Counted from the first letter of the stretch, positions 27,301 to 38,422 are shown. The stretch: 64,000 nt of DNA from Gammaproteobacteria bacterium (GCA_016874235.1 VGUJ01000005.1:1-64000); one strand, 5' to 3'. Numbers and translations: made by a program. Notes: a model not told the origin generated them from the sequence alone.

Positions 27301-27935
27301 CCTGACACAAACCGCGATACGGCCTCGCGTATCTCATGCAGTCGGGCATGAAAGAAATGATCCGCGTCAGGAAACACCAACAATTGAGACGTGGTTATAG
27401 AACGATCTTTTAAAGAAACGAACCAGGCCTCGACTGCCATCGCATCCACAAGCTCGTCTCGCGAACCTTGAATAATCAGCCAAGGGCAGCTGGGCGAGTC
27501 AATTTTTGAAAAATCCCAGCGACCGATCGGTGGTGCGACCGTCACGAGTAATGAAGGTTGTATTGTCGTCTGTGATCTAAGGGCGACCCACGCTCCAAAC
27601 GAAAATCCTGAAAGCCAGAGTGGTAAATCGGGCCATCGCTCGCGAGCCCATCGCGCGAGCGCGATGACGTCGTGGGTCTCGCCCTCCCCCTCGTCATGCA
27701 CTCCTGCCGAGAGTCCCACACCCCGAAAGTTGAAGCGGACCGCGATCGCGCCTGACGCGACGAACGACCGTGCCACGGTATGAATGACTTTGTTGGTCAT
27801 CGTGCCGCCGAACAACGGGTGGGGATGACAGCACAACGCGACGGCGCGAGGGGCTCCCTGCGGCGATTCAACGAGCGTCTCGACATCTCCTGCTGCCCCA
27901 GGCAACAGGAGACGCTCAGGGCTGGCGGTAGACAA
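27276..27935 (-). CDS. Alpha/beta hydrolase
   Basis: Cytosolic hydrolase-fold protein of 219 residues with no signal peptide. It has the motif [16 protein letters not shown] near the start, a nucleophile elbow GFSFGAW, and a late Asp and His ([16 protein letters not shown]) that complete the triad. It resembles the uncharacterised dienelactone-hydrolase-like family typified by HPHPLFGG proteins. The first 20 bases overlap the amidohydrolase upstream, so they are probably cotranscribed. Substrate unknown. Confidence 0.85.
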   Translation of the reverse strand: MSTASPERLLLPGAAGDVETLVESPQGAPRAVALCCHPHPLFGGTMTNKVIHTVARSFVASGAIAVRFNFRGVGLSAGVHDEGEGETHDVIALARWARERWPDLPLWLSGFSFGAWVALRSQTTIQPSLLVTVAPPIGRWDFSKIDSPSCPWLIIQGSRDELVDAMAVEAWFVSLKDRSITTSQLLVFPDADHFFHARLHEIREAVSRFVSGHVEARSE

Positions 27936-29214
27936 CGCCTTCCTTCATGACGAAATGCACACGCTGCATCGCAGTGATATCGACCAGGGGGTCACCCGGA
28001 ACCGCAATGAGATCCGCGATCTTGCCGACCGATACGCTGCCGAGTCGATCATCGATATCGAGAAACTTCGCCGTGACAGACGTCGCTGACTGGATGGCTT
28101 CCATCGCAGGCATACCCGCCTCGACCATCCGCGCAAACTCTCGCGCGTTATCGCCGTGTGCGGACACACCCGTATCCGTACCGAAGAGAATTTTGACGCC
28201 CGCTTTATAGGCCCTGGCAAAGGTTCCCTGGATCTGCGGACCGACCATCGCTGCTTTAGGGCGAACCACCGAGGGAAAAAAGCCCTCCTCTTTTGATCGC
28301 TCGTATACCCAACGCCCGGCCGTGATGGTTGGGACATACCAGGTTCCCCGCTCTCGCATGAGCGCCATCGTCTCATCGTCCATGAACGTACCGTGCTCGA
28401 TCGTGTCGACGCCTGCACGCACCGCGCGCTTCATTCCTTCTGCGCCATGGGCATGAGCTGCTACCTTGAACCCATAGTCCCGCGCCGTGATGACGACTGC
28501 GCGAATCTCTTCTTCAGTAAACTGCGGGTTAAGCCCGTTCTTGGCGATTGAAAGTACTCCGCCGGTCGCAGTGATCTTGATGAGATCGGACCCATCCTTG
28601 TAACGCTGACGTACGGCCTGCGCGGCCTCTTCAGGGCCGTTAACGACGCCCTGTAAGGGTCCTACGTCGTTTCCATTGAGATAGGCAGCCCAACCATTGG
28701 TGGGATCCGCATGCCCGCCCGTCGTGGCGATCGACTTGCCGGCGGCAAAAACACGAGGGCCCGGAACTTTTCCAGCATTGATTGCATTACGTAGCGCGAT
28801 ACTCGCGCGAAAACTATCACCGAGATCTCGTACCGTCGTGAAGCCAGCCATGAGCGTACGCTCCGCAAACATCACACTGTCGATCGCGACGTCCGGCGCA
28901 TCTTTCTTGAATCGATCGAGTTCGCTACTTCGGCTCTGCTGGCTGGTGAGATGCACGTGCATATCCATGAGGCCAGGCATCACCGTGGACTTACGCAAAT
29001 CGATGAGCGTGTCGCTCGGCGACGGCTTACGAAAACCTGACTCGATCGAGGTGATTCGACCCTGGTCGATGACGATCGTACGCTCGCGTAACGACTCGCG
29101 ACTTACACCGTCGATCACGCGACCGGCGTGAATGAGCGTTGCCGCCTCACTCGTTGGCGCATACACGATCATCGTCATCGCAGCGGCCAACACTGCGGTC
29201 ATGAATTTCGACAT
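27916..29214 (-). CDS. Exported metal-dependent amidohydrolase
   Basis: Amidohydrolase-superfamily enzyme (imidazolonepropionase/prolidase-like branch) with a cleavable signal peptide ([20 protein letters not shown]...), so probably periplasmic. Metal ligands are visible in [15 protein letters not shown] and EHGTFMDDE, with the late Asp in [11 protein letters not shown]. The ATG at 29214 has AGGAG 7 bases upstream; the frame is open a further six codons. Such exported members often act on acylated amino acids or dipeptides, but no substrate can be assigned here. Confidence 0.88.
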   Translation of the reverse strand: MSKFMTAVLAAAMTMIVYAPTSEAATLIHAGRVIDGVSRESLRERTIVIDQGRITSIESGFRKPSPSDTLIDLRKSTVMPGLMDMHVHLTSQQSRSSELDRFKKDAPDVAIDSVMFAERTLMAGFTTVRDLGDSFRASIALRNAINAGKVPGPRVFAAGKSIATTGGHADPTNGWAAYLNGNDVGPLQGVVNGPEEAAQAVRQRYKDGSDLIKITATGGVLSIAKNGLNPQFTEEEIRAVVITARDYGFKVAAHAHGAEGMKRAVRAGVDTIEHGTFMDDETMALMRERGTWYVPTITAGRWVYERSKEEGFFPSVVRPKAAMVGPQIQGTFARAYKAGVKILFGTDTGVSAHGDNAREFARMVEAGMPAMEAIQSATSVTAKFLDIDDRLGSVSVGKIADLIAVPGDPLVDITAMQRVHFVMKEGVVYRQP

Positions 29215-29238
29215 GGATACTCTCCTTTGCACGATCGA

Positions 29239-29703
29239 TCAGCGAATAGCCATCAACTCGACGTCGAACACTAGTGTCGCGCCGCCGGGGATGACTCCGC
29301 CCGCCCCGCGAGCGCCGTAGCCGAGCTCAGCCGGAATAATCAGTCGACGTTTTCCACCCACCTTCATGCCCGCGACGCCCAAATCCCAACCACGGATGAC
29401 CTGACCACCGCCGACCGTGAAGGCAAAGGTATCGCCATGATCACGCGAACTATCAAACTTCTTCCCCTTGCCCTCGGGCTTAGAAGGATCGTGTAGCCAA
29501 CCCGTGTAGTGCACGACCGCCGTTTGACCCGACGTCACCTCTTCGCCGGTACCCATTTCGAGATCTTCTTTGACGAGCTCTGACATCGAGGCCTCCTGAG
29601 CCATGGTGTCGCCGCGATTCGACGCAAGCAACATGGGAAAAAACGAGGTCGCCAACATAATGCCGGCGATCGATACGATCAAAGTCCAGACGATTACTCT
29701 CAT
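29239..29703 (-). CDS. FKBP-type peptidyl-prolyl isomerase, membrane-anchored
   Basis: Peptidyl-prolyl cis-trans isomerase of 154 residues. An N-terminal hydrophobic segment ([20 protein letters not shown]) should anchor or export it, and one complete FKBP domain follows ([44 protein letters not shown]). It starts 4 bases inside the msrB end. A role in folding periplasmic proteins is inferred from topology. Confidence 0.92.
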   Translation of the reverse strand: MRVIVWTLIVSIAGIMLATSFFPMLLASNRGDTMAQEASMSELVKEDLEMGTGEEVTSGQTAVVHYTGWLHDPSKPEGKGKKFDSSRDHGDTFAFTVGGGQVIRGWDLGVAGMKVGGKRRLIIPAELGYGARGAGGVIPGGATLVFDVELMAIR

Positions 29704-30116
29704 GTCGAATCACCACTCGAGGAAGTCTCTGGCGCGAACGCCAGCGAGACGGAGTTGATGCAATAGCGTAATCCGGTGGGCTTCGGTCCATCGGGAAATA
29801 CGTGTCCGAGGTGCGCATCGCAGTTGGCACAAACGACTTCGATCCGAACCATCCCGTGGGTCGTATCGCGATGCTCCCGGATTCGCCCCTCGGCGAGCGG
29901 AGTCCAAAAACTCGGCCAGCCCGAGCCCGAATCGTACTTGGTATCGGAGTGGAACAACTCCGCACCGCAACACGCACAGGCGTAGACACCCCGATCTTTG
30001 TGGTACGTGTAGGCCCCGGTAAATGCCCGCTCCGTCCCTTTGTTACGAGTTACTTCATACGCCAAAGGGGATAGCCGAGAGCGAAGCTCGTCATCCGTCG
30101 GAACGGGCTTTTTCAT
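29700..30116 (-). CDS. msrB: Peptide-methionine (R)-S-oxide reductase
   Basis: Repairs methionine-R-sulfoxide in proteins. The zinc site is complete, with two CxxC pairs in [11 protein letters not shown] and [13 protein letters not shown], and the catalytic Cys is in RYCINSVSL. The ATG at 30116 gives 138 residues; no clear ribosome site is present, and the start might be a little upstream. Translationally coupled to the FKBP gene by a 4-base overlap. Confidence 0.94.
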   Translation of the reverse strand: MKKPVPTDDELRSRLSPLAYEVTRNKGTERAFTGAYTYHKDRGVYACACCGAELFHSDTKYDSGSGWPSFWTPLAEGRIREHRDTTHGMVRIEVVCANCDAHLGHVFPDGPKPTGLRYCINSVSLAFAPETSSSGDST

Positions 30117-30157
30117 GCCGAGATTATGACATGCCATGCCGGCTCCGAGGCCCGGAA

Positions 30158-32041
30158 TCAAGTCGGTGTCATCAACTGCCCGAGTAATTTGTTGAGCCGA
30201 CGAACAAATTCACCTGGGTTGCCCACCGACCCTGACTCCGCCAATTTGGCTTGGTCGAAGACAAGCAGGGCAAGCTCTACAAACTCATCCTCCGCACGCG
30301 TCCCATCCAGTCGACGGATTAACGGGTGCCCCACGTTGATTTCAATCGACGGTTTCGCCTCGGGCACAGCCTGCCCGGTCGCGGCGAGAATACGGCGCAT
30401 CTGAGATCCCACATCGCCCTCCGACAGAACGAGACAGGCCGGCGTATCGGCGAGGCGCGAACTGACCTTCACCTCCGATACCCGATCACCCAGCGCGTCT
30501 TTGATACGCTTAAGCAACTTTTTATTCTCTTTGACAGCCTCATCGATTGCCGCCTTCGATGCCTCGTCTTCGAGCCCGCCGAGCTCGAGATCACCACGTG
30601 AAACATCTTTAAAGCGCTTGCCCTCAAATTCACGCAAATAGCCCATCATCCACTCGTCGACTCGATCGGCAAGCAGCAACACCTCGACACCTTTCGCGCG
30701 CAGTTTTTCGAGGTATGGACTACCTCGAGCAGCCGTAATTGAGTCGGCGATGATGAAATAGATTTTCTCCTGCCCGCTTTTCATGCGCCCGACATAGTCC
30801 GATAGCGTGGTCTTCGGATCGTCGCTCTCGTCGTGCGTACTCGCGAACCGTAACAACGGCAGAAGCTTCTCGCGATTCGTGGGATCCTCGCCGGTGCCTT
30901 CTTTCAGGACGGGTCCGAACTCCTTCCAGAACGCAGAATATTTATCGGGCTCTTCCTTAGCCAGACGCGCGAGCAAATCGAGGGCACGCTTCGTGAGGGC
31001 AGCTCGCATGGCCTCGACTTCGCTGTCCTGCTGAAGCAACTCGCGCGAGACGTTCAACGGAAGATCATTCGAGTCGAGGACGCCACGGAAGAACCGCAGG
31101 TACATCGGCAGGAACTGCTCGGCGTCGTCCATGATGAAGACCCGACGTACGTAGAGCTTCAACCCACGCGATGCATCTCGCTGGTAGAGATCGAACGGTG
31201 CTCGGCTAGGCAAGTAAAGAAGCGAGGTGTACTCACGCTTGCCCTCGACTTTGTTATGACTCCAAGCAAGGGGCCCAGAGAAGTCATGCGCGATATGTTG
31301 GTAGAACTCCTTGTACTCGTCGTCAGTGATCTCGCTTCGAGCACGAGTCCATAGCGCCCGCGCCTGGTTAGCCGGCTCCCAGTCGAGAGTCGCCTCGCCT
31401 TCCTTGCGCATCAGCACCGGGAAGGCGATGTGGTCGGAGTATCGACGAACGAGGGAGCGCAGTCGCCAGCCGTCGGCAAAGTCTTTCGCGTCCTCTTTGA
31501 GATGCAACACGACCATAGTACCGCGCTCTTCTCGAGTGGTCGTTTCAATGGTGAATTCACCATCAGCCTTGGAGGCCCAACGAATCGCAGACGTTTCGAG
31601 ATCACCCGCTTTTCGGGAAAACACTTCGACTTCTTCAGCAACGATGAAGGCTGAATAAAATCCGACACCAAACTGTCCGATCAGCTGCGAGTCTTTTTGT
31701 TGATCGCCCGTCAGGCGCTTGAAGAAGTCAGCCGTTCCCGACTTGGCGATGGTTCCAAGATGAGCAATTGCTTCATCCCGATTCATCCCGATGCCGTTAT
31801 CGCGTATCGATAGCGTTCGCTTTGTCGCGTCGTAATCGACCCAAATTTTGAGCTCTGCATCGCCCGACATCAGCTCAGGCTGTGCAAGCGACAGGAAGCG
31901 TAGCTTGTCATTTGCATCAGAGGCGTTCGAAATCAGCTCGCGCAGAAAAATTTCGCGGTGGCTGTATAACGAATGAATCATCAGGCGAAGAAGCTCCTTC
32001 ACCTCGGCCTGAAAACCATGCTTCTCGGCATTCTCGGACAT
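30158..32041 (-). CDS. htpG: Chaperone HtpG (Hsp90)
   Basis: ATP-dependent chaperone of 627 residues, the normal bacterial length. The N-terminal GHKL ATPase motifs are clear: [28 protein letters not shown] and [10 protein letters not shown]. The middle domain follows and the C-terminal dimerisation region is complete. A sigma-32-type promoter lies just upstream. It starts with ATG at 32041 and is followed by msrB, another stress-repair gene, on the same strand. Confidence 0.97.
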   Translation of the reverse strand: MSENAEKHGFQAEVKELLRLMIHSLYSHREIFLRELISNASDANDKLRFLSLAQPELMSGDAELKIWVDYDATKRTLSIRDNGIGMNRDEAIAHLGTIAKSGTADFFKRLTGDQQKDSQLIGQFGVGFYSAFIVAEEVEVFSRKAGDLETSAIRWASKADGEFTIETTTREERGTMVVLHLKEDAKDFADGWRLRSLVRRYSDHIAFPVLMRKEGEATLDWEPANQARALWTRARSEITDDEYKEFYQHIAHDFSGPLAWSHNKVEGKREYTSLLYLPSRAPFDLYQRDASRGLKLYVRRVFIMDDAEQFLPMYLRFFRGVLDSNDLPLNVSRELLQQDSEVEAMRAALTKRALDLLARLAKEEPDKYSAFWKEFGPVLKEGTGEDPTNREKLLPLLRFASTHDESDDPKTTLSDYVGRMKSGQEKIYFIIADSITAARGSPYLEKLRAKGVEVLLLADRVDEWMMGYLREFEGKRFKDVSRGDLELGGLEDEASKAAIDEAVKENKKLLKRIKDALGDRVSEVKVSSRLADTPACLVLSEGDVGSQMRRILAATGQAVPEAKPSIEINVGHPLIRRLDGTRAEDEFVELALLVFDQAKLAESGSVGNPGEFVRRLNKLLGQLMTPT

Positions 32042-32085
32042 TAGATCCTCTCCCTGAAATCCAGCAGGAAATGGTTGGAAGGGGG

Positions 32086-32113
32086 ATTTGGGGCGCCCCG
32101 GCCCGATTTCAAG
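32086..32113 (-). promoter_or_regulatory. Sigma-32 (RpoH) type promoter for htpG
   Basis: On the minus strand CTTGAAA (32107-32113) and CCCCAAAT (32086-32093) are separated by 13 bases. This fits the heat-shock consensus CTTGAAA-N11-16-CCCCATNT with one mismatch. The -35 element overlaps the stop codon of ppnN. The match to the expected regulator of htpG makes a chance hit unlikely. Confidence 0.8.
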
Positions 32114-33497
32114 GCCGAACGATTCGATAGCAGGGGACGTACGCTGTCCCTGGCAGCTTCATTCTCTGGTGAGCGACGAAGCTCGCCAGTAAGTCATCGA
32201 GCATTCCCATGAGCGCCGGGTCGCCCGTGAGCTCGAACGGTCCATGCCGTTCGATCGCCCGGATACCCTGCTCCTTGACATTACCGCTCACGATGCCGGA
32301 GAACGCGCGTCGAAGATTTGCCGCGAGTTCGTGCGGAGCTTGGTCGCGGTGCAGCGTCAATGTACGCATCGAGGCGTGCGTGACTTCGAACGGCTTTTGG
32401 AACTCCGGGTCGATACGCAGTAGCCAATTGAAGTTGAATGAGTCGCCATTTTTCTTACGGAAGTCACGTACCTCATCGGAGCCACGATCCATAATGCGTG
32501 CCACCTCAGCCTGATCGTCGATGACGATTCTGATTCGGGAAAGCGCTGCGTGGCCGATGGTGCCCGCGAGAAAATCCCGGATTCGCTCAAAGTAGGCCGC
32601 ACTACTCCGCGGACCCGTCAGTACGACCGGAAAGGGCTGCTGGGCGTTCGCAGGATCGAGCAATATGCCGATCAAATAAAAGATTTCCTCCGCAGTACCT
32701 GCGCCGCCCGGAAAGACTACGAGACCGTGCGCCACTCGGACGAATGCCTCGAGTCGCTTTTCGATATCGGGCATGATCACGAGGTTGTTGACGATCGGAT
32801 TCGGCGGCTCGGCGGCGATGATGCCAGGCTCGGTCAAACCGACATACCGCCCTGAACTAATGCGTTGCTTCGAGTGGCCGATGGTCGCGCCCTTCATCGG
32901 ACCCTTCATGGCTCCCGGACCGCAACCGGTGCAGACGTCGAGTCCGCGCAGCCCGAGCTCGTACCCAACTCGCTTGGTGTACTCATACTCTTCGCGGCTG
33001 ATCGAATGACCACCCCAACACACCACCAGATTCGGTCTGATCTTGTGGTCGAGGAGCCGAGCATTACGCAGGATATGGAACACCGCGTTCGTGATCGACT
33101 GAGGTCTGCTCAAATCGAAACGGCCACTATCGACGATCTCATTGGCGGTATAGACGATATCGCGCAGTACCGCGAACAACAGTTCTTTGGTTCCGCGGAT
33201 CATCTGTCCGTCGACGAAAGCCCGGGCGGGGGCATTTTTGATCTCAAGCTTCACCCCCCAGGCATGTCGCAAGATACGGATGTCGAAGTCTCGATAGCGC
33301 TCAAAAATTTCTCGCGCATCGTCGGTATCGCTGCCAGCGTTGAGAACAGCCAAGGCGCACTGACGAAACAAAGGATAAAGACCGCCCTGCCCCGTGGAGA
33401 GCAACTGCTCGATTTCTTCTTGGGACAGACTCTCGAGCGCACCGCGTGGTGCGACGCGGGCATCAACGACCTCAGGGATGACAATACTGGTTTCCAA
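32109..33497 (-). CDS. ppnN: Nucleotide 5'-monophosphate nucleosidase PpnN (LOG family)
   Basis: Cleaves nucleoside monophosphates to base and ribose phosphate; the E. coli enzyme is stimulated by (p)ppGpp. The 462-residue size and three-part layout match PpnN (YgdH), not the short LOG proteins. The central Rossmann part carries the LOG motif pair [12 protein letters not shown] and [13 protein letters not shown]. The N-terminal and C-terminal PpnN-specific domains are present. A small alarmone hydrolase gene lies at 52586 in this same window. Confidence 0.93.
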   Translation of the reverse strand: METSIVIPEVVDARVAPRGALESLSQEEIEQLLSTGQGGLYPLFRQCALAVLNAGSDTDDAREIFERYRDFDIRILRHAWGVKLEIKNAPARAFVDGQMIRGTKELLFAVLRDIVYTANEIVDSGRFDLSRPQSITNAVFHILRNARLLDHKIRPNLVVCWGGHSISREEYEYTKRVGYELGLRGLDVCTGCGPGAMKGPMKGATIGHSKQRISSGRYVGLTEPGIIAAEPPNPIVNNLVIMPDIEKRLEAFVRVAHGLVVFPGGAGTAEEIFYLIGILLDPANAQQPFPVVLTGPRSSAAYFERIRDFLAGTIGHAALSRIRIVIDDQAEVARIMDRGSDEVRDFRKKNGDSFNFNWLLRIDPEFQKPFEVTHASMRTLTLHRDQAPHELAANLRRAFSGIVSGNVKEQGIRAIERHGPFELTGDPALMGMLDDLLASFVAHQRMKLPGTAYVPCYRIVRP

Positions 33498-33510
33498 GAC
33501 AATCTCCGAA

Positions 33511-34014
33511 TCAGGGGCGAATATCGATTGGCGTCCCGTCCGCCACCAGCATCCAGACTTCGATCATGTCTGCGTTATTAAGTGCGATGCATCCATCTGT
33601 CCAGTCCTCACGAGCATAATGCTCGGGCGGCCAACGCGGCTCGTTCGGCAAACCATGAATCATGATCAGCCCGCCCGGCGGCACGCCGGCTTGACGAGCT
33701 CGAGCTCGATCGCGCTCGTTGGGGTACGACACACGGATCGAGAGGAAAAAATCGCTCCGAGGATTACGCGAGTCAAGCAGGTAACGCCCCTCAGGCGTTC
33801 GAAAATCCCCCTCGCGCTGTTTGTGCCCGTCCGGTCGCAGGCCGAGCGATACGCGATAGGCTCGAAGGAGCGTGGGACCACGCCATAGCTCTAAACGACG
33901 CGCAGATTTATGAACGACGACTTCCGTCGCCATCGGCAGCTGCTGAATGCTGCTCGTGGCCGCAGGCGCGAAGAGCACGCCCGATAGCGTAAGGAGGATG
34001 GCAAGACGCCCCAT
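33511..34014 (-). CDS. L,D-transpeptidase family protein (YkuD/YafK-like)
   Basis: Exported peptidoglycan enzyme of 167 residues with a signal peptide (MGRLAILLTLSGVLFAPAATS). The catalytic domain has HGLPNEPRW and the active-site DWTDGCIALNNADM with its cysteine, the form seen in YafK/DpaA-type proteins that form or cut links to diaminopimelate. Which of these reactions it performs cannot be read from the sequence. It lies between ppnN and a lytic transglycosylase gene on the same strand. Confidence 0.88.
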   Translation of the reverse strand: MGRLAILLTLSGVLFAPAATSSIQQLPMATEVVVHKSARRLELWRGPTLLRAYRVSLGLRPDGHKQREGDFRTPEGRYLLDSRNPRSDFFLSIRVSYPNERDRARARQAGVPPGGLIMIHGLPNEPRWPPEHYAREDWTDGCIALNNADMIEVWMLVADGTPIDIRP

Positions 34015-34051
34015 GCCTCACATTATAGAAGGTCGGCTGAGCGGCTGCGCC

Positions 34052-35497
34052 CTAGAGGCTGGAATCTGCCGCGGGAGTCGGAGTCTGGACGGCCAGCTCG
34101 GCAAGCGTCGATGGACGGTCATCGGGTAACTGAAGCACTCTGCCGCGCTTGAGCTTGGCCGACGGATCGAGTCCGTTGAGCTCTGCGACACGACGAACAT
34201 TCAGCCCATATTTTCGCGCAATCTGATGCAGGGTTTCACCACGGCCCACTTTGTGCGCTTGAGGGCCGATCTGGGCGACGTAAATCTGATCGGCACCAAC
34301 CCGAGCGACGAATTCATCCGAGGAAATTGCCCGATCGGGCGGCAGTCTCAATCGATATCCACGGGGGACGAGTCGCTCTCCCGACCACACAGCCGGCCGT
34401 AATGCAGGATTGAGGTCTCTTAACTGCCCCATCGGCACGTCGAGTGCTTTCTCGAGTCGCTTGATATCGGCATAGCCCGGCATGGGAATCTCGTGGAACT
34501 GCATCTCCGGCGCACGAGTGACACCCGGAAAAAAGCGTTGTGGATCCTGGTCGATGGTGAGTGCAGCCAAAAACGAGGGGTAAAAGTTTCGCGAGGCAAA
34601 ACCAAAAGTTCGACTCCGATAGTTGCGAGCGATCACACCGAAATCGTCCGTGCCCATCATCTGACGAGCTCGCCGCATTCCTCCGGGGCCATGGTTGTAG
34701 GCCGTGATCGCCAGCGGCCAACTTCCAAGCAAACGGTAATTGCTGAGTAAGAGTTTTGCAGCCGCTTCAGTGGATCGGAATGGATCGAGGCGCTCATCGA
34801 CAATATCGTCGACCCGCATGTAGAGACGCCCCGTCGAACGCATGAATTGCCAAAGACCTGAGGCGCCCACTTTCGAGTAAGCGCTCGGCGTGAAGGAGGA
34901 CTCGACGTGCGGCAATGCAGCGAGCTCAGGCGGCAACCCCAAAGAATCGAAGGTGCGTGCAATATGGGATTCCCAGGTGCCGGAACGCACAATCCCAGCC
35001 CGGAATCGATCAGCCTGTCCGAGCTGGAATCGAACCTCGGCACGCGCCTCGCGTAAACGCGCGGGCGTCGCATCGTTACCCCAAAGTTGCAGCACCCTTC
35101 GCGCATCGCCGGTGACCGATTCTGCCGTGCCGGCTTCGAGCGCATGAACGGCTGCATCGAGTCCTGCGGTCCAACGATCCCTGGCTCGTTTGATCAACTC
35201 GCGCCGTTGAGATGACCCGGGCGGCCCCGCAAGCGCGAGATCGAGTGTTTCGTACACCACACCGAGATGACGCTCGTCGTGCAAGAAACCTTGGAGCGTG
35301 GTGATGTCACTGTAGACCCGAATCCAAAAATCGACGTCTCTTTGGAGTTCAGCCGGGCGCGGAATCTCGCGCGATATCGATTCGGCCGATTGCGATTGAT
35401 CGGGCGGAACGATCGAGGGTTGGCCCGCTCCGAGCGCGGGCGACACCAAGACTGTGAAAGCGAGGGAGGTGGCTAAAGAGAGTGCCAGGCGCCGCAA
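34052..35497 (-). CDS. mltD: Membrane-bound lytic murein transglycosylase, MltD-like
   Basis: Cleaves glycan strands between MurNAc and GlcNAc in the periplasm. The 481-residue protein has a signal peptide (MRRLALSLATSLAFTVLVSPALG), a helical region, an SLT domain with the catalytic Glu in LPHVESSFTPSAYSKVGASG and AYNHGPGG, and one C-terminal LysM domain (HKVGRGETLHQIARKYGLN). E. coli MltD has two LysM units, so this is shorter. No lipobox cysteine is seen, despite the family name. The start is a TTG four bases after the nrdJb stop. Confidence 0.88.
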   Translation of the reverse strand: MRRLALSLATSLAFTVLVSPALGAGQPSIVPPDQSQSAESISREIPRPAELQRDVDFWIRVYSDITTLQGFLHDERHLGVVYETLDLALAGPPGSSQRRELIKRARDRWTAGLDAAVHALEAGTAESVTGDARRVLQLWGNDATPARLREARAEVRFQLGQADRFRAGIVRSGTWESHIARTFDSLGLPPELAALPHVESSFTPSAYSKVGASGLWQFMRSTGRLYMRVDDIVDERLDPFRSTEAAAKLLLSNYRLLGSWPLAITAYNHGPGGMRRARQMMGTDDFGVIARNYRSRTFGFASRNFYPSFLAALTIDQDPQRFFPGVTRAPEMQFHEIPMPGYADIKRLEKALDVPMGQLRDLNPALRPAVWSGERLVPRGYRLRLPPDRAISSDEFVARVGADQIYVAQIGPQAHKVGRGETLHQIARKYGLNVRRVAELNGLDPSAKLKRGRVLQLPDDRPSTLAELAVQTPTPAADSSL

Positions 35498-35501
35498 GGC
35501 G

Positions 35502-36215
35502 TCACCCGCACTTCGAGTCGCCGCAATTGAGGCAAGTCATGCAGCCGTCCATCATGACGACCGCCGCCGTGCTGCACTTGGAGCAGAGCTGCGCACCCTC
35601 AGGAAAATGAGACTTGGCGAACGCATCGGTTTGCTTCGCGCGAGCCTCAAACTCCGCACGCTTTTCATCGACGAGCTTTTTTTGATGCTCATCAAGTTCC
35701 GTACGACCCAGTAACCCGATGGTCTGAAGGTGCTTCTCGATGACGTGGCCGAGCTCGGCAATGATCGAGGGCATGAACTTTCCGCCCGGCTGCCAATAGC
35801 CGCCGCGCGGATCGAATACGGCCTTGAGTTCCTCGACGAGGAATGTGACATCGCCACCCTTACGGAACACCGCGGAGATGATGCGCGTCAACGCGACGAT
35901 CCATTGATAGTGGTCGAGATTCTTCGAGTTGATGAAGACTTCGAACGGACGTCGCTGCTCGTGCTCAGTGCCTTCGTTGAGGATGATGTCGTTGATCGTG
36001 ACGTACATCGCGTGATCGGACACCGGAGTCTTGATCTTGTACGTCGAGCCGATCAGCACCTCCGGACGCTGAACTTCCTCGGTCAGACGAACGACTTTTC
36101 CGCCATGAGAGGTCGTCCGCTCGGTGACAGCAGGCATCGGCGCAGGTTCTGCTCCCGGCTTTTGAACGCGATACTTGGAGATCTTTCGATCGATCTTGAT
36201 AGCAGCCATAGACAA
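35502..36215 (-). CDS. nrdJb: Class II ribonucleotide reductase, NrdJb subunit (TSCPD domain)
   Basis: Second half of a split adenosylcobalamin-dependent ribonucleotide reductase, as in Pseudomonas aeruginosa NrdJa/NrdJb. The 237 residues include the TSCPD-like region and a Cys-rich C-terminal tail (CSKCSTAAVVMMDGCMTC then CGDSKCG) that is expected to supply reducing equivalents to the active site and may bind zinc. It begins 8 bases after nrdJa stops, so the two are cotranscribed. In many species the two parts are one polypeptide. Confidence 0.88.
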   Translation of the reverse strand: MSMAAIKIDRKISKYRVQKPGAEPAPMPAVTERTTSHGGKVVRLTEEVQRPEVLIGSTYKIKTPVSDHAMYVTINDIILNEGTEHEQRRPFEVFINSKNLDHYQWIVALTRIISAVFRKGGDVTFLVEELKAVFDPRGGYWQPGGKFMPSIIAELGHVIEKHLQTIGLLGRTELDEHQKKLVDEKRAEFEARAKQTDAFAKSHFPEGAQLCSKCSTAAVVMMDGCMTCLNCGDSKCG

Positions 36216-36223
36216 ACTGATCC

Positions 36224-38371
36224 TCAGAACTTGCCGTAGTAGCCTTCTTTCAAGGCGTCGTACAGGTTGGCGGCGCTGTGCTTCTCGCCGTCGTATTCGA
36301 TTTCTTCGTCACCCTTCACGGAGATCTCAGAGCCGTCTTCGAGCGTAAACACATAGGTGGTGTTCTTGAGATCTTCTTCCTTGACGAGCACACCTTGGAA
36401 CGCCTCAGGATTGAAGCGGAAGGTGGTGCAGCCTTTGAGGCCTTTCTCGTGCGCGTAAAGGTAAATATCTTTGAACGATTCGTACTTGAAATCTGTCGGG
36501 ACGTTGGCGGTCTTCGAGATGGAGGAGTCCACCCACTTCTGAGCCGCAGCCTGGATATCGACGTGCTCGATCGGCGTGATGTCGTCGGCCGTTGTGAAAT
36601 ATTCCGGCAGCTTCTCAGTCGGGTTGGTGGAGTTCGGCATCGCCTTCGTATTGATGATCTCGCGATAAGCGAGTAACTCGAAAGAAAAGACGTCGACCTT
36701 TTCTTTGGACTTCTTGCCTTCGCGGATCACGTTACGGAAGTAGTGATGTGCGAACGAGGGCTCGATGCCGTTGCTCGCATTATTCGCGAGCGACAAAGAG
36801 ATCGTTCCGGTCGGGGCAATCGAGGTGTGGTGCGTAAACCGCGCGCCGACCAAAGCAAGCTGGTCGACCAACGCCGGCGCGACGGATGCCACGCGCTGCA
36901 TATACCGACTGTAGCGCGCATGCAGAACTCGTCCCGGAATCTTTGATCCGACTTTCCAGCCATCACGTGCCATTTCGGGGCGCTTACGCAGCATCTCGCC
37001 GGTGACCGTGAACTCTTCGTTCATGATCGGCGCAGGGCCCTTCTCGCGAGACAGATCGAGTGCGGCTTCCCAGCCTGCGATCGCCATCTCGCGCGACACA
37101 TCTTCGGTGAACTGCACCGACTCGGGTGAGCCGTATTTCATGCGCAGCAACGTCATCGTGCTGCCAAGGCCTAGGAAACCCATGCCATGACGGCGCTTGC
37201 GAAGAATCTCGTTGCGTTGTCCCTCAAGCGGCAGACCATTCACCTCGACGACATTGTCGAGCATGCGGGTAAATACTTTGACGACCTCGCGGTACTCTTG
37301 CCAATCGAACTCGGCCTGTTCGGTGAACGCATTGCGCACGAATCGGGTGAGATTGACGGAGCCCAGAAGGCACGAGCCGTACGGCGGCAGCGGCTGTTCG
37401 CCGCAGGGGTTGGTCGCACGAATGTTTTCGCACCACCAGTTGTTGTTCATCTCATTGACGCGATCGATCAGGATGAACCCGGGCTCGGCGAAATCGTAGG
37501 TCGACGACATGATGACGTCCCACATACGTCGGGCCGGCACCGTCTTGTAGATCTTGCAGGCGACGAGACCGCTCTCGCCCACCACGAAGTTCTCGGAGTA
37601 CGGCCACTCGCGCCAGACGTATTTGGTTTCGTCCGAGAGATCGGGCTTCTCGGCGTCGAACTCTTTGCGCAACAACGGGAACGCGAGTTTCCATTCGCGA
37701 TCCTCACGGACCGCCGCCATGAATTCGTCAGTGATCAGCAGCGAAAGATTGAACTGTCGGAGACGGCCGTTCTCACGCTTGGCGCGAATGAACTCCATGG
37801 CATCGGGATGTCCGACGTCGAACGTACCCATCTGCGCACCGCGACGACCGCCGGCGGACGATACGGTGAAGCACATCTTGTCGTAGATATCCATGAACGA
37901 GAGCGGGCCAGAGGTGTACGCGCCCGCACCCGACACGTACGCGCCGCGAGGACGGAGCGTGGAAAACTCGTAGCCGATGCCACAACCCGCTTTCAGCGTC
38001 AGGCCAGCTTCGTGAACTTTATTGAGGATGTCGTCCATCGAATCGCGGATGGTTCCCGACACCGTGCAATTGATCGTGGACGTCGCGGGTTTATGTTCGA
38101 TCGCACCGGCGTTGGAGGTGATGCGTCCGGCGGGGATCGCGCCGCGGCGCAACGCCCAAAGAAATCGCTCATGCCAATGCTCGCGCTCTGCAGGGGCCTC
38201 AACATCGGCCAGCGCACGGGCGACACGCTGATAGGTGTCGTCCATAGATTTGTCGACCGGCTCACCACTTTTTGAAACGAGGCGATATTTTTTGTCCCAG
38301 ATGTCGATCGACGCTTCCTGAAAAGGAATGCTGTCGACGTCCTTGGTTTCGAGCTTCACAACGCTGTTCAT
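36224..38371 (-). CDS. nrdJa: Class II ribonucleotide reductase, catalytic NrdJa subunit
   Basis: Oxygen-tolerant AdoCbl enzyme that reduces ribonucleotides for DNA synthesis. The 715-residue product has active-site stretches TINCTVSGTIRDSMDD, ATNPCGEQPLPPYGSCLLGS and SIAPTGTISL, typical of the class II barrel. No N-terminal ATP-cone is evident, so activity regulation is likely limited to the specificity site. The ATG at 38371 starts just before the conserved DIWDKKYRL; a longer frame upstream runs through the leader and is rejected. The long upstream gap holds a promoter and an NrdR-like box. The cobalamin adenosyltransferase at 11700 could supply the cofactor. Confidence 0.94.
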   Translation of the reverse strand: MNSVVKLETKDVDSIPFQEASIDIWDKKYRLVSKSGEPVDKSMDDTYQRVARALADVEAPAEREHWHERFLWALRRGAIPAGRITSNAGAIEHKPATSTINCTVSGTIRDSMDDILNKVHEAGLTLKAGCGIGYEFSTLRPRGAYVSGAGAYTSGPLSFMDIYDKMCFTVSSAGGRRGAQMGTFDVGHPDAMEFIRAKRENGRLRQFNLSLLITDEFMAAVREDREWKLAFPLLRKEFDAEKPDLSDETKYVWREWPYSENFVVGESGLVACKIYKTVPARRMWDVIMSSTYDFAEPGFILIDRVNEMNNNWWCENIRATNPCGEQPLPPYGSCLLGSVNLTRFVRNAFTEQAEFDWQEYREVVKVFTRMLDNVVEVNGLPLEGQRNEILRKRRHGMGFLGLGSTMTLLRMKYGSPESVQFTEDVSREMAIAGWEAALDLSREKGPAPIMNEEFTVTGEMLRKRPEMARDGWKVGSKIPGRVLHARYSRYMQRVASVAPALVDQLALVGARFTHHTSIAPTGTISLSLANNASNGIEPSFAHHYFRNVIREGKKSKEKVDVFSFELLAYREIINTKAMPNSTNPTEKLPEYFTTADDITPIEHVDIQAAAQKWVDSSISKTANVPTDFKYESFKDIYLYAHEKGLKGCTTFRFNPEAFQGVLVKEEDLKNTTYVFTLEDGSEISVKGDEEIEYDGEKHSAANLYDALKEGYYGKF

Positions 38372-38422
38372 GCCTGAGCCGGCCCTCAAATTCCAAATAA
38401 GTTGCCCACAAAACGACGGGAA

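Noticed and set aside
37187-38275. A 362-codon frame opposite nrdJa
   Set aside because: It mirrors the conserved nrdJa codons and has no family resemblance or ribosome site.
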